Positions 44,326 to 57,169 are shown, numbered from the stretch's first letter. The stretch: 64,000 bases of DNA from Zygnema cylindricum (GCA_037447655.1 JBBHKE010003308.1:1-64000), one strand, 5' to 3'. Program-made: numbers and translations. The notes: generated by a model not told the origin, from the sequence alone.

Positions 44326-45343
44326 TGTTGAAATCACTAGATTTTGGGGACGTATTTTCTACTTCTTAATTGATTAAAATAGCTGAAAGAAAAGCGTAGG
44401 CAGCCAGCCTCCACCTTTTCTCTCTAGCCCCCATAGTTGTTATAGTTACTGAAGCATAGTTGTTATAGTCACTGAAGGAGAGAGAGGGCGCTGGAGCCAT
44501 GGCTGCCTCAGCTTCATATGCAAGACTAAAGAGTGACCTAAGTCACTCTCAACAAAAGTTTAAGTCTGGCAGGACTCGAACCTCCGACCGGCAGAGCGAG
44601 GCGTAGCCGTCAGCTCTTACTAGTTTGTCATAGTAGTCCTCTAGGATATATAGGGTTTGATAACTAATTAAACGTTACTAAGATCATCAATCCGATTAAC
44701 GGAATAACAAATAGAGGACATATAAACTAGCTGGAATTTAATGCGCAGGAAACAAATGTACCGAACATTTGTTTTTGAAACGGCGAGGAATTAAAGTCAG
44801 TTTGGATCGGACGAACCACATCATCGCCGAGACCTCGGAATGACCGCTTTGGCAGTTTTTTTGACGTGACATGACCTGGCGACACGTGGTAATATGTCAT
44901 TGGGAAGAAGGAATCCTAGGGAGCGTGAGGACAAGTCCAGAGGAGATAGACGTTCACTCCATGGCCTTGTCGTACACAGGCAGTACATAAAGTACATCGG
45001 CCGGAGAACCTTTCTGTACTGTACACTCTTCTGATGGTTCATACAATAGTAGATAGGGGTTGTGAGAGGGGTGAGGACTTAGATGATTGAGGAGGTAGCT
45101 GCCTCTCTCCCAACAAGCTTGTATATATATTGGCCTCTTTGCAACTTCGTAACAAATCGCTTGGTTGGGCATTTTCAGTGATTCTTTTTGTTGTGGACTT
45201 AGGGAAGTCCAGATGCACAAGGGGGCAGTCAGATTGTCTATTTCCTTGCTTAGGTAGCAGCAGTTCTAGTTGAAAGTGGGTTAGTCAAAAGCTATCTAGA
45301 GGCTTCTTAAATTTTGCCGTCCAATGGGGGACACAAAATTGCA
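44326..45343 (+). repeat. Copia A 5' LTR
   Basis: 1,018 bp. A TATATATAT box lies at 45122-45130. An antisense tRNA-like segment at 44565-44625 contains a full B box (GGTTCGAGTCC on minus). It differs from the 3' LTR at scattered sites and a few indels. Confidence 0.92.
45122..45130 (+). promoter_or_regulatory. Putative LTR TATA box (copia A)
   Basis: TATATATAT, about 210 bases before the LTR end; the same box is at 50425-50434 in the 3' LTR. Its use as a promoter is inferred from position only. Confidence 0.45.
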
Positions 45344-45358
45344 GGTTATGGGCCCACC
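45344..45358 (+). other. Copia A primer-binding site
   Basis: GGTTATGGGCCCACC starts at the base after the LTR. GGTTATGGGCCCA is complementary to the anticodon stem-loop of eukaryotic initiator tRNA-Met. Confidence 0.8.
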
Positions 45359-48300
45359 CTCTAGGGTGCCCATCTTCAACGAATCTCGGTTCATTAACTG
45401 GGAAGCCATGATGACAGGGGCATTGTGTGAAAAGTGTTACTAGGGTATTGTCAGTGGACAAGTGAAACCTCCATCTCAGGGAACTCCACCAAGGTTTGGT
45501 GGAGTGAGGTTTTTCTGCTGCAGCATCTGTTTCAACAAAGAGGTAGACGATGAGGACAGCAATGTGTCCGAAAAGGGGAAAGGAAAGGAGACACCTATTA
45601 CTCCCATTGCCACGGCACCCGGAGCGGTGGCCGTGAAGACCGAGGAAAACGACATTCAGATGTGGGAGTACACCTCAAGCTTTGGCTACCTCCCATCTTC
45701 ACATCTTCAAGGCCGAAGAGTTGTGGATGACTTTAGTGGAGATCTATAGAGCTGGTACCATTCAGGAGCTTTAGCAAGCTGAGCAAAGGCTAGGGAGTTA
45801 TACTTACAAAGGAGGGAAGATGTTAGACTATTCTAATGATCTCTCTTGTCTGTATATGGAGATGGAAAGTGCCTGATAGACAAGCATAATGAAGATGAAT
45901 GTTAACACCCTCATCATGAAGTTGCCTGAAGAGTATGAAAACATAGTGTACCGAGTGCAAGAAATAGATGACAGTTCTTGGAAGTGGAACACAGTGGTTC
46001 GAATGATACTCGTGTAGGAGAACACCATTGAGATCCGTAGAGGAGGAAAGAGTGTTCAAGCTCTAGCTGCCGGAAACGACCGGTGGAGGAAGGATCCGAG
46101 GAAGCCGTACAACAGCTTCAAAGGAGACCAATCAGGAGAGCCTAGGCCCCCCAAGGGTGTTTCTCGTTTCTGCAAAAAGTCGTGACACTTGATAGCTGAT
46201 TGCATCAAGCAGTTGGAGATGAGGCTCCAAGAAAACCGGGGAGGGGGTTCTTTGAGAGGGAAGAAGAATGCACTTCTGGTTACACGTGTCAAAAGAGAAA
46301 CCGAAGAGGACGAGTCCTCTGAGGAGGATGGGGAGCTTCTTCTCGACGAGAATTTAGAGGAGAAGGAGATCGCTCAAAAACAGAAGTGTGCCCTTGGAGC
46401 CATTCGGGAAGCTTCATGGGAAGGATGGGTCATCGGATCAGGTGCATCTATGCATATGTGTCGTGATAAGGCAACACTTCACTAAGTTAAGAAAAATCCC
46501 TATTGTAGAAATAGAGTAGGGGGATGGGAGAGTAGTTACTACAGATCTAGTGGGCTTGGTAGATCTGAAAGTCTTAGTGGGGGGTAAGACTTCTATACTC
46601 ACCTTCTCAGATGTGCTCTATATTCCTCAGCTGAGTAAAAATCTTGTGTCTACCTTTGTACTAGATGACAAGGATTTTGATACCTTCACTAGAAAGGGAG
46701 GCTTTATAGCCAAGTTTGGAGATGAAGTCTACTTCACAACAGATAAGGGCAGCCAAGGAATATTTAAGCTTAACCTGAGTAATGAAAAGAATAGTGCTTA
46801 ATATGGTGGAGTTCCGAGCTTGATGATCTCGCATAAGCGGTTGGGGCATGTGTATTTTGATAGACTGGGGGAAATGAAGAAGCTTGGACTAGGAGAAGGC
46901 ATTCAATTTGGGGATAATGAAATGATGGATGATTGTAGTGGTTGTGCCCAAGCTAAGGCTCACAAACTCCCCTTTTCCAAACCTGCCATTTATAGAGGTA
47001 ATAAAGTACTAGATCTGGTCCACACAGATATCTGGGGACCAGCAAGAGTACCTTTGGTTGGGGGAAAGAGATATATACTGACAGTTACTGATGACTAGTC
47101 CAGATATTATAGAGTCTATTTCCTAAAAACAAAGTATGAAACACCAAATTACTTCAAATAATACAAAGCTTGGAGTGAGAAATTGCACAGAACCCCCATT
47201 AAGCGAAGAAGGAGTGATAATGGGGGAGAGTACACCTCTAACCAGTTTGAAGAATGCTTGAAGGATAAGGGAATTCAGCATCAAAAAACTGTACCGAATA
47301 ATCCAGAACAAAATGGGGTAGGTGAGAGGTTAAACAGGACTTTGGGAGATAGTGTGTGTAGTATGCTGGCTGATAAGTAAATAGGAAGAAGATTTTGGGC
47401 GAAGGCCATGAACTGTGCTAACTACATTAAGAATACAGTTCTCACTACAACCATTAAAGGAATGACACCTTATGAGAGATCGGTTGGAAGGAAACCATAC
47501 ATTTCTCACTTGAAAGTATTCGGTAGTCAAGTATATAGTCTTGACACAGATAAGAAAAACTGGTAACTATATGCTAAAGGGAAATCGGGATATTTTGTGG
47601 GATATAATGAGGATGTCAACGGATATAGAGTCTATGACTTAGCTAAACAAGATATTGTTTTGGTAAAACATCTAGTTGTCATGGATGAAGGAAAGTCATT
47701 TGATCCCTTCAAATACACTAAGAAGATAAGAATCAGTTTTGAGTTCGAGAGTGAGGAGGACTCGGATATTCCCCGAAGGGACACAAGAGAAAATGTGATT
47801 GCAGATTCAGGGGAGATCGAAGATGGGGGAGATACACCGAGATCTCCTCATATCTCTATAAACTCCGAGGAGACAGAGGAGGAGGAGACGGAATCGGCTC
47901 CCATGGATAGGGATGCCGATGAGACACCAAGGAGGAACCCGAGACTTCCCTCCATTCTAGCTTCGGAATTTGAGGGAAGACGAAGGAGAAGCAAAAGGCT
48001 ACAAGAAAAACAGGTTGCTCACAAGGTAACAATATCTCACCCAGATGAGCCTCCGTCATACTCGGAGGCAATGGATTAACTAGAGAAAGACCGAAGGGTC
48101 AGAGTCATAAATGATGAGATGGCTTCTATCATGGAAGCTAATACTTGGGAGCTTGTGGACTGTCCTCCTTACAGAAAACCTATCGGGTGCAAATGGGTAT
48201 TTAAATTGAAACTCAATCCAGATAATACCATTAAGAGATGTAAGGCTCGGTTGGTAGCAAAGGGGTTCACCCAAAAAGAGGGGATAGATTATGAGGAGAC

Positions 48301-49594
48301 TTTTGCTCCAGTGGTTCGGTTCCCATCTGTAAGGATTCTCCTTAGTCTAGCAGCAGAAGAAGACATGAAAATACACCAAATGGATATCAAGACCGCTTTC
48401 CTCAACCGTGAACTAAAGGAAGAAATATTTATGCGACAACCAGAGGGATTTATAGAGGAAAGAGAAGAGAGCAAAGTTCGCAGGCTCATAAATTCCTTAT
48501 AAGGATTGAAGCTAGCTCCCAAACAATAGAATAAGAAACTAGATGAGTTTCTCACCGGTCTAGGATTTATTCAGATCAGTTCTGACCATTGTATTTATAT
48601 GTTTGAGGATGAGAATGGTGTAAATTTTATTGCAATTTATGTGGATGATTTGCAGGTGTTAAATAAGTCTATGGAAAAGATCAATAAGTTAAAGAAAGAT
48701 CTTAGAAGCAAATTTGACATGAAGGATTAAGGGGAGGCTAAATATATTTTGGGGATTCAAATGGAAAGAGATAAAGGGAAGACAATAATCAAACTTACTC
48801 AGAAGGAAGCTATCAGAAATATGCTTCAGAAATTTCAGATGGAAAAGGCAAACAGTTATACCACTCCCATGGACTTGAAAAAAGTAAGTGATGGGAGTAT
48901 AGAAGGAGGAGTGATAATACTAGATGATCTGATGAGTCCGTAAGAGAGACAGTTTATAAAGTCTATTCCTTACATACAGGTTATAGTAAGCTTGATTTCC
49001 TTTATGAATTGTACTATACCGGATATAGCAGCAGCAGTTAGAGTCTTCATTATGAGTCTTAATGATCCTAGGAAGAGAGACTGGGAGGCAGCCAAGAGAG
49101 TCATGAGATACTTGGTGGGAACCATGATTTTATGGTTGCATTTGGGAGGGGAGCACAGTAACATCACTACTTGGAGTGATGCCAGTTTTGGGGATGCACC
49201 TATGAGAAGATGCACTTCTGGGTATGTATTATATGCGGGGGAAGGTGCTAGCTATTGGAGTAGCAAGCAACAAAATGTGGTTGCTCAGTCCACTATGGAG
49301 GCTGAGTTTATGGCATCCTGTTCTGCTGTGAAAGAGCTGATGTGGGTCAAGTCTTTATTGCAAGAATTGGGGTGTATGAAGAAGGGAGTGCATGAAGTGT
49401 TTTGTGATAATCAGGCTGGAATTCCAATTGCAGCCAATCCAAAACACAATTTTAAGGCTAAGCATAGGGATATAAGGTTAAGTTATGTGAGGGAAAAGGT
49501 TGAAAACAAAATTGTGAATCTTGTGTATAGAGGTGATGGAGAAATGGTAGCTGATATGATGACAAAACCAGTGCCCTCTCCCAAGTTAAAATAG
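45347..49594 (+). pseudogene. Copia A gag-pol polyprotein, many stops
   Basis: Gag starts around VMGPPSRVPIFNESRFINWE. The zinc-knuckle region has an in-frame stop (FCKKS, stop, HLIADC). The protease reads WVIGSGASMHM, with Gly in place of the catalytic Asp. Integrase HTDIWGPARVP, SDNGGEYTSNQFEE and EQNGVGERLNRTL (46820-47380) is interrupted by stops. Reverse transcriptase GCKWVFKLKLNPDN and IAIYVDDLQ runs 48119-48730. RNase H TTWSDASFGD, STMEAEFMA and VFCDNQAGIPIA lies at 48992-49594. More than ten stop codons show an old copy. Confidence 0.9.
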
Positions 49595-49652
49595 TGTAGA
49601 GAAAAGTGTGGGTTAAAAGGGAAACTAAAATTAGACTAGAAAATAAGGGGAG

Positions 49653-50646
49653 TGTTTAAATCACTAGATTTAGAGGAGGTATTTTCTAGGTCTTAATTGA
49701 TTAAAATAGCTAAAAGAAAAGCGTTGGCAGCTTGCCTCCATCTTTTCTCTCTAGCCCCCATACTTATTGTAGTCACTAAAAGAGAGAGAGGGCGCTGGAG
49801 CCATGGCTGCCTCAACTCCATAGGAAGGACTAAAGAGTGACCTAAGTCACTCTCAACAAAAGGTTGAGTCTGGCAAAACTCGAACCTCCGACCGGCAGAG
49901 CAAGGTGTAGCCGTCAGCTCTTACCAGTCTGTTCTTGTAGTCCGCTTAGATATATAGGTTTTGATAACTAATTAAGCGTTACTAGGATCATCAATCCGAT
50001 AAACATAATAATAAATATAGGACATAGAAACTAGTTGGAATTTAGTGCGCACAAAACAAATGTACCAGACATTTGTTTTTGAACCGCGAGGAATTAAAGC
50101 CGGTTTGGATCTGACGGACCACATCATCCCCGAGACCTCGGAATGACCGCTTTGGCGGTTTTTTGGACGTGACATGACCTGGCGACACGTGGTAATATAT
50201 CATTGGGAAGCAAGAATTCCGGGAGCGTGAGGACAAGTCAAAGGAGACAGACGTCCACTCCATGGCCTTGTCACACACATGTCGTACTGAAAGTACATCG
50301 GCCGGAGAACCTTTCTGTACTGTACAGCCTTCTCATTGGTTCGTACATCAGTAGATAGGGGTTGTGATTGGGGTTATGGACTTAGAGGATTGAGGAGGTA
50401 GCCGCCTCTCTCCCAACAAGCTAGTATATATATTGGCATCTTTCCCACTTTGTAACAAATCGCTTGGTTGGGTATTTTCAGTGATTCTTTTTGCTGTGGA
50501 CTTACGGAAGTCGAGATGCACAGAGGTGCAGTTAGATTGTCTATTTCCCTACATGGGTAGCAGTAGTTCTAGTTGAAAGTGGGTTAGTCAAAAGCTATCT
50601 TAAGGCTCCCTGAATTTTGCAGTCCAATAGGGGACACAGAATTGCA
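49653..50646 (+). repeat. Copia A 3' LTR
   Basis: 994 bp, beginning TGTTTAAATCACTAG. The B-box-like antisense segment is at 49870-49925. Confidence 0.92.
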
Positions 50647-50673
50647 AATTGTACTCTACAAATTTGTGATTTC
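50647..50673 (-). mobile_element. MITE E1, middle piece
   Basis: AATTGTACTCTACAAATTTG and six more bases match E2 (61330 region, reversed). It is cut by copia B at 50674. Confidence 0.75.
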
Positions 50674-51685
50674 TATTGTTTTGGAAACCTTGAGTTCTCT
50701 CTATATCTTGCTGCTATGCTGCCATGCTGCGCTAAGTCTGACATCGCAGCTAAAAACCTTGAGCACTCTACACTTGTTGCTGTGCTGCTATGCTGCTCTG
50801 ATCTGACATCGCAGCTGCGCTGCTCTAATATCACAACTGCGCTGACAGATCATAGCAGTCAAAGCAGTCATAGCAGTCGTAGCAGAGTCATAGCAGCTAT
50901 AGCAGTCTGCGCAAGAAAGGTGTTCTGAATATGAGTCAGTTTGTGTGAAGATAAATTGACGGGGACATGATTTATTGAGTATGTAACTCGAAAGGGAGTA
51001 CACAGATTCGGTGCACTTCAGGCACACGTGTCGGTCCGTGAGAAAGTCAAGTTTGGTTGTTCTAGAAGAAAAGGTACAGCTACATTTGATGACCAAAGTT
51101 ACACGTGGAGGTTCATCTTCGGTGATGAAAGAATACGTGGAAAGCAGACGAAGTCGGTCGTCATTTTTGAAGAGAAGTATTGACTGTGGCGTCATTTCAG
51201 CGGACGAACTTTAACCGCGTACTATTTCATTTCTAGCGGCTGTCAGATTGGTGTAAATAATTATGTGCATTCGACGGTGGGATTTTGTTAATAAAAAAGT
51301 AGTGTACCAATTGACCACGCTAGTTGTAGTACGGTGTGATCAACTGAAGGCTCACTTGTATATATAGGACTTAGATTACTTTAGGAAAAGTAGGATTGTT
51401 GTGTAGGAAAAACCGCGAAGCAGTTTTTGGGTGTGTTTTGAATTATAAGATCATTCTGATCTTTTGGCAGAACTTTGTGAAATTTTGCATGTGGTTTCTT
51501 TGGTGTATATTTTATATTGTGGCAAATTTGCAGACTTAGGGTGTGTCTGGTTTGCTTGGGGCTTTATTGTGAAGTTGGTTGTTTGTGGGATTTCGTGAAA
51601 GTTTCCTCTTTGCACAATTGATTATCATGGCAACTGCCGGTGCTTCTTCATCTTCTTCAGTGGCACCAGCTGCCTCAAATCAATA
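50674..51685 (+). repeat. Copia B 5' LTR
   Basis: 1,012 bp; the ends read TATTG and CAATA, both one change from TGTTG and CAACA. It is rich in CATAGCAGTC and GCTGCGCTG repeats. The Gag ATG lies 59 bases before its end (51627). Confidence 0.88.
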
Positions 51686-51700
51686 GGTTATGGGCCCACC
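51686..51700 (+). other. Copia B primer-binding site
   Basis: GGTTATGGGCCCACC, identical to that of copia A, in the Gag reading frame. Confidence 0.8.
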
Positions 51701-53840
51701 ATCACGGATCCCGGTGTTTAATGGGCAAAAGTATCTTTATTGGGCGGATTTGACTAAGTCTTATTTGAAACAAGTGAAATTATATGATTTGTGATTTCTG
51801 GTATTCTTCTCGATACGGATCTGGAGTTTGGAAAGAAAAATAAAGATGCATTGCATGTGTTGATGTTACTTTTGTCAAAAGATCTTAACATGACATATAT
51901 CAATATCTCTACGGCATTTGAAATATGGAAGGCATTGAGTGAATCTTATGTCATAGCTAGTGAGCAGAATGAGGTTGTTACTGCTGGAAAAATTTGGGAC
52001 TATAAATATACTGGGGTGACATGAACTCATATTGTAATGGCTTGAAACTTTTATTATCGGAGAATGCATGTTCCGGGGGGAGTTTTTCTCCTTATCATCA
52101 AGCTATGATTCTAATGAGAGGGCTTCCTCCTGAATATAGAGGAGTAGCGGAGCAGCTAAGACGGTTAGAGAAGAGTAAATGGAATATAGCAGTAGCTCAG
52201 GCTTATATCCTAGACGAAGAGGCAACTCAGATAGCATTAAATAGTGGTCAATCAGTGGTTGCTTAGAATGCACAAACATATAAGCTGGCTGGTTTTTCTG
52301 GAAACATAAATTTCTCCCCCCCCCAATCCGAATTATAGGCAATATGATAGGTGTGTCTATTGCTTTGGTCAAGGTCATGTTTTCCGGCTGTGTTCGGCAT
52401 TTATAAAAGCGTGTGAAATAGGAATTTATCGTGCGGGATGGAGGGTGCGATCGGAGGATTCATCACCAAAATTTTCGACATCAAAACTGCCGATTAAAAA
52501 TGCGGCGTTCCTTGCATTTGATGAGACGACACAAGATGAACGACCGGAAGGAAAGGAAGATGTGGTCAGATTTCCGCAATCGGATGATGACGAGTTTTTT
52601 GCTCTTGCAAAAGATCTCATGAAGGGACCTCGAGAGAACGGATGGATTATGGACTCCGGATGCTCCTCCCACATGTGCGGCAACCGGGCTTACTTTAAAA
52701 CTCTTACTCCAATTCCCACTCGTCGGATTTATTACGCGGATGACAGCGGTGTGGAGGCTATGGCAAAGGGAAGCGTGGAGTTAGCATGTGACATCAATGG
52801 TCAGATTGTAAAGAGAACCTTGCATGATGTTCTCTATATCCCAAAGTTTACAAAAAAATTGTTTTCCATTTCGGTATCAGAAAATAAAAGGTTTTGAAAT
52901 TTTACAAAAGAATGGGAAAAAGGTAGTAAGCAAAGATGGGAAGGTAGCTGTGGTAGGAACTAGAGGCCCAAACTTGTTGTACCGGATGGACTTGGCTAAT
53001 GAAATTGACTTTGCATACTCTAGTGTCCTTCCGGAAAATGTTTTGTGGCATAAGAGGCTCGGTCATGTTCATCATGAAAGGCTTCATAAAATGGTAAAAC
53101 AAAATATGATAGATGGTGTTAAATTAGGAGAAAAAGATTCCCATATATGTGATGGATGTGCTTTGGGAAAACTTCATAAGCTGCCACTACCTCAGACAGC
53201 GGATAACCGGGCAACAGATTTGCTGCAAATTATTCATTCGGATGTGTGGGGGGCATCAAGAGTTCCTTCACTCAGTGGCAACCGGTTTTTGGTCACTTTT
53301 ACGGATGACTTCTCAAGATAAAGCAAAGTTTACTTTATGAAAGAAAAGAGTGAAGTGCTCACTGACTTCAAGACTTTTCGGGTATGGGCCGAAAAACTTC
53401 ATGGGAAACCGATCCTTTCCCTTCGGTCCGACAACGGATGGGAATATATTTCTCATACATTCTCTGAATATTTAAAATACAATGGTATTTCTCGGCAATT
53501 TACAGTTCCTTATACTCCGAAACAAAATGGAGTATCCGAAAGACTCAACCGAACTCTAACAGAAATTGCAAAATCTATGTTACTAGATAAGGGAATATAT
53601 TTCAAATTTTGGGGTGAAGCTTTCTCGTGTGCGTCGTATATTAGAAATAGAATAGAGACTAGAGCACTAAAAGGGAAAACACCATATGAAGTGTGGACCG
53701 GAAGAAAACCGAATGTTAGTCACTTCAGGGTTTTTGGGAGTAAATGTTTTATTTTGGATAATCTAACTATTTCTAAGCTTAGTCTGAAATCGATTCCAGG
53801 AATTTTTATGGGTTATGATGATGAATCCGTGGGCTATAGA

Positions 53841-55082
53841 TGAAACTCTGAGACCTCCATTGGCCCTCAGAGTATGCAGATCCAAAAGAAGCTAATCTAG
53901 ATAGTGCCGACTCCAAGTTAATATAAACCCAAGTGACTGACCCCTTGACAGTCAGAACCCCAATATAGATTCACCCCTGTGAAATAACACTTTCTGTGTG
54001 CTCAGTTCCACCACAGAATGCAAAGTTAGAATATGAGATTTGGACACATTCACCCACTTTGACTTTCCCTTAGAAATACAGCCACCCTGGCAGACAAAAA
54101 CTCTGACCGACTACACCCCTGTGTAGCCTATACTCCCCTGAGTCCGCAGCAAAAAGAATCACTGAAAATGGTCAAGTAAATTAATAGTTATGGCTGGCCA
54201 AAGTTTGCCATTTATACAGGGTGCTCTCTGGGAGAGGCAGCTGCCTACCCAAAATTTTATAAGTCCTATACCCTCTCTAAAACTCTATCTACTGAAGTAC
54301 GGCACCAATCAAATTACTGTGTCGTACAGAAAAGTACAGGTGCCGGTGTACTTTCTGTACGGCCATTGTACGACATGGCCAAAATGTCGACACGTGTCAA
54401 ATCAGGATTAGTTCCTGTAATCTCCGGAATTCCCGTAGTCCAATGTTATCACGCCACGTGTCACATGACGTGACAAAGACCGTAAAACGCCAAAAATGCC
54501 TTTTCCGTGATCGCGGCGCCTATCGTGGCCGTCCGATCAAGACCGGCTATAATCGGAGCCGCTGAAATTCGACGCGCGGTATTTGTTTCGCTATCGAAAC
54601 AAATGCGCGGTATTTGTTTCGCTGTCGAAACAAATGCGCGGTATTTGTTTCGCTATCGAAACAAATTCGCGGTATCCGTTCTGCCCCCATTCCGTACTTC
54701 GTACTAAATTAAACTGTATCTATGTACTAAGTATCTATTAGCCGTTAAACGGATTAATCTACATATAACGATTTATATATTTGTCAAACCCTATATATCG
54801 TAATATCTGTTCTAGACATAACGGCTAGAGCTAACGGCTAACGCGGATTGATGGACGGTAGGTACCAGGATCAATTCCTGGGTCCGTCAACTAATTTTTG
54901 GTAAGACTACATAATTTACCCCCTGTCTTCTCTAGAGAGCCTAGGCAGCCATGGCTCTAGCTCCCTATCCAGCCTTTAGTGACAACGACAAGTATGGGGG
55001 CTTGGAAAGGGGAGTTAGAGGCAGACCGCCTCAGCTCTTTTTCTATCCTAATACAGACCTATAAAATACTCAAATATCAACA
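53841..55082 (-). mobile_element. C-type solo LTR nested in copia B
   Basis: TGAAACTCTGAGACC...AAATATCAACA, 1,242 bp, flanked by ATAGA on both sides (53836-53840 and 55083-55087). Its counterpart of the M target site reads AATAT and is empty (near 53971). It holds the antisense hairpin CCAGGATCAATTCCTGG with T5 near 54896. Confidence 0.94.
54570..54672. repeat. 32-bp tandem repeat with internal dyad, three copies
   Basis: The unit GCGCGGTATTTGTTTCGCTA TCGAAACAAAT contains the dyad TTTGTTTCG/CGAAACAAA. Other C-type LTRs have one diverged unit (for example GTATTCGTTTCGCTAAAGAAATAAATGC near 9085). Confidence 0.8.
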
Positions 55083-55434
55083 ATAGAGTATTTAATAAAG
55101 ATAGGAATACTCTTCAGACTGCTAGAAATATTTAGGTTAAGGAAGAGAGCAGATCGGTAGATGTTTTTGGTATGACAGATTTTTAAAAAGGTTCTAAAAT
55201 CAAAGAATATGTTATTTTTTAAAAGTGTCCCTCTCGCTTCTTCTAGTCCCACTTTGGACCCTCCCGCTAGTCCCCTTGTGGAGAATCCTCCTCCTCCTCC
55301 AACACCTCCTCCTCGGCGGCAACCTACGGATCCAACAATTCCAGCATCAAATTTTCCGTGGGGAAAAAGGCAAAGCAGCAGGCTGCGAAACTGCGAAGCT
55401 GCGCTGTTTTCTGTCGGTTCAGTGGATCAGATTC

Positions 55435-55555
55435 AAAACTGCGACGTTGCGAAACTGCGAAGCTGCGACGCTGCAAAATTGGGAAGCTGCGATGCTGCGA
55501 AGCAGCAAAGCTGCGACGCTGCGAAATTGCGAAGTTGCGAAACTGCTCTATTATC
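55435..55555 (+). repeat. 24-bp coding minisatellite in copia B
   Basis: It encodes about four octads of the type SCDAAKLR between integrase and reverse transcriptase (NCDVAKLR, SCDAAKLG, SCDAAKQQ, SCDAAKLR). The DNA unit is GCTGCGACGCTGCGAAATTG-like. The frame is kept throughout. Copia A and M lack it. Confidence 0.75.
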
Positions 55556-57169
55556 TGCTAGCATGATGGAACCCGTCACAATTCAAGAAGCTTTTTCAGC
55601 TCCGGAAAAAGATCAATGGATCGCTGCGGCTAACGATGAAATGCGATCCATAATGGAGGCTCAAACTTGGGAGCTTGTGGAGCTTACACCAGACCAAAAA
55701 GCCATCGGCTGTAAGTGGGTCTTTAAAGTAAAGTTGAATCCAGATAACTCTATTGAAAGATATAAGGCTAGGCTTGTTGCTAAAGGCTATAGTCAAAAAG
55801 AGGGAATTGACTATAAAGAGACTTTCTCTCCGGTTGTCCGGTTTCCAACTGTTAGAATTTTGTTATCCTTTAGCGGCCATTGAGAATATGGAACTACATC
55901 AAATGGATGTTCAGGCAACTTTCTTGCATGGAGATTTAGAGGAAGTAATTTATATAAAGCAGCTTGAAAGGTATGAAGAGACTGGAAAAGAAAATCTGGT
56001 CTGTAAACTGTTGAAATCCTTGTATGGTTTGAAGCAGGCTCCACGTCAGTGGAACCTAAAACTAGATGAGTTTCTAACCAGTCTAGGATTCGTTAGGATT
56101 AGCTCAGATCACTCAATCTATGTTATGGAAGAGAAAGATGGGATTATGTACATTGCGGTATATGTAGATGATTTGCGGCTGTTAAGCAAGTCATTAAATG
56201 AAATTAACAAAATAAAGGCAACCTTGAATTCAAGATTTGAGATGAAGGACTTAAGTGAGGCAAAGTATATTCTTGGAATTCATGTAGAAAAGGATAGAGA
56301 TAGGAGAACAATCCATCTAACGCAGCGTGAAGCGATAGGAAATGTGCTTGAAAAGTTTGGCATGGCTGAGGCAAACGAAAGTGCCACTCCCGTGGAATTT
56401 AAGCAGAAAGTGGAAGGCATGGAGACCGATAGAGGAATCATTTTAGACGATAACTTGGAGTCAAGGGAGCAGATTTTATGGCCACCATTCCATACCGACA
56501 GATTGTTGGTAGCCTAATTTACTTCATGAACTGCACAAGGCCGGATATTGTGCCAGCAGTTAGAGCTTTGAGTCGAAGTTTGCAGAATCCAAGAAAAACA
56601 AATAGGGAGGCCGCGAAGAGGGTTCTTCGGTACCTTGCAGGAACACAGAATCTTAGACGTGCTCTCGGTGGAGATAAAGTCAAAATTCAGACATGGAGCG
56701 ATGCTAGCTATGGAGACATGCCAAGCCCACGTTCCACCACTGGATTCATTTTGAAGATTGGAACTGGAACATGTTGCTGGAGCAGCAATCTTCAAAAGGT
56801 AACAGCTCAGTCTACAATGGAGGTTGAATATATGGCAGCAAGCTCAGCTGTCAAGGAGTTACTATGGGTGAAGTCGCTCCTCCAAAAACTTCATTTTATG
56901 CAATTCGGACCTCAAATAGTGTGGTGTGACAACCAAGCAGCTATTACGATTGCATCCAACCCGAGTCATCACTTCAAAAGCAACCACATTGACATCAAGC
57001 TGCATTTTGTAAGAGAGAAGGTGATGAACAGAATTTTAAAGCTAAGTTATCTTCCGGATGAGAAGATGGTAGCAGATATGATGACTAAGTCTTTACCTGC
57101 ACCTAAGTAGAAGTTCTGTAGAGAGGAATGTGGACTCAGTGGCTGAGAGAGTCTAAAGGTTAAAGGGAG

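Larger units (their letters stand above)
44326..50646 (+). mobile_element. Copia element A (full length, 6,321 bp)
   Basis: LTRs TGTTGAAATCACTAG...GAATTGCA at 44326-45343 and 49653-50646, flanked by AATTG on both sides (44321-44325 and 50647-50651). The purine tract is AAATAAGGGGAG (49641-49652). It was inserted into MITE E1. Confidence 0.95.
51627..57110 (+). pseudogene. Copia B gag-pol polyprotein, broken and split
   Basis: Gag opens MATAGASSSSSVAPAASNQ in the LTR and meets TAG at 51684, one change from CAG. The zinc knuckle CVYCFGQGHVFRLC is intact (near 52356). The protease WIMDSGCSSHM keeps its Asp. Pre-integrase WHKRLGHVHHERL, integrase IIHSDVWGASRVP, FTDDFSR, SDNGWEYISH and KQNGVSERLNRTL follow. 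The solo LTR enters after GYDDESVGYR and the frame resumes VFNKDRNTLQ at 55087. Then come an octapeptide repeat, reverse transcriptase GCKWVFKVKLNPDN and VYVDDLR, and RNase H TWSDASYGDMP and VWCDNQAAITIAS to 57110. Several frameshifts remain. Confidence 0.9.

Noticed and set aside
44565-44625. Functional tRNA gene on minus
   Set aside because: There is a perfect B box, but no proper anticodon stem-loop or acceptor pairing could be drawn.
45344-45358. First thought: GGTTATGGGCCCA is only conserved Gag coding (Val-Met-Gly-Pro)
   Set aside because: It also starts at the base after the LTR in six elements and matches initiator tRNA-Met, so it is kept as a primer site that is also coding in several families.
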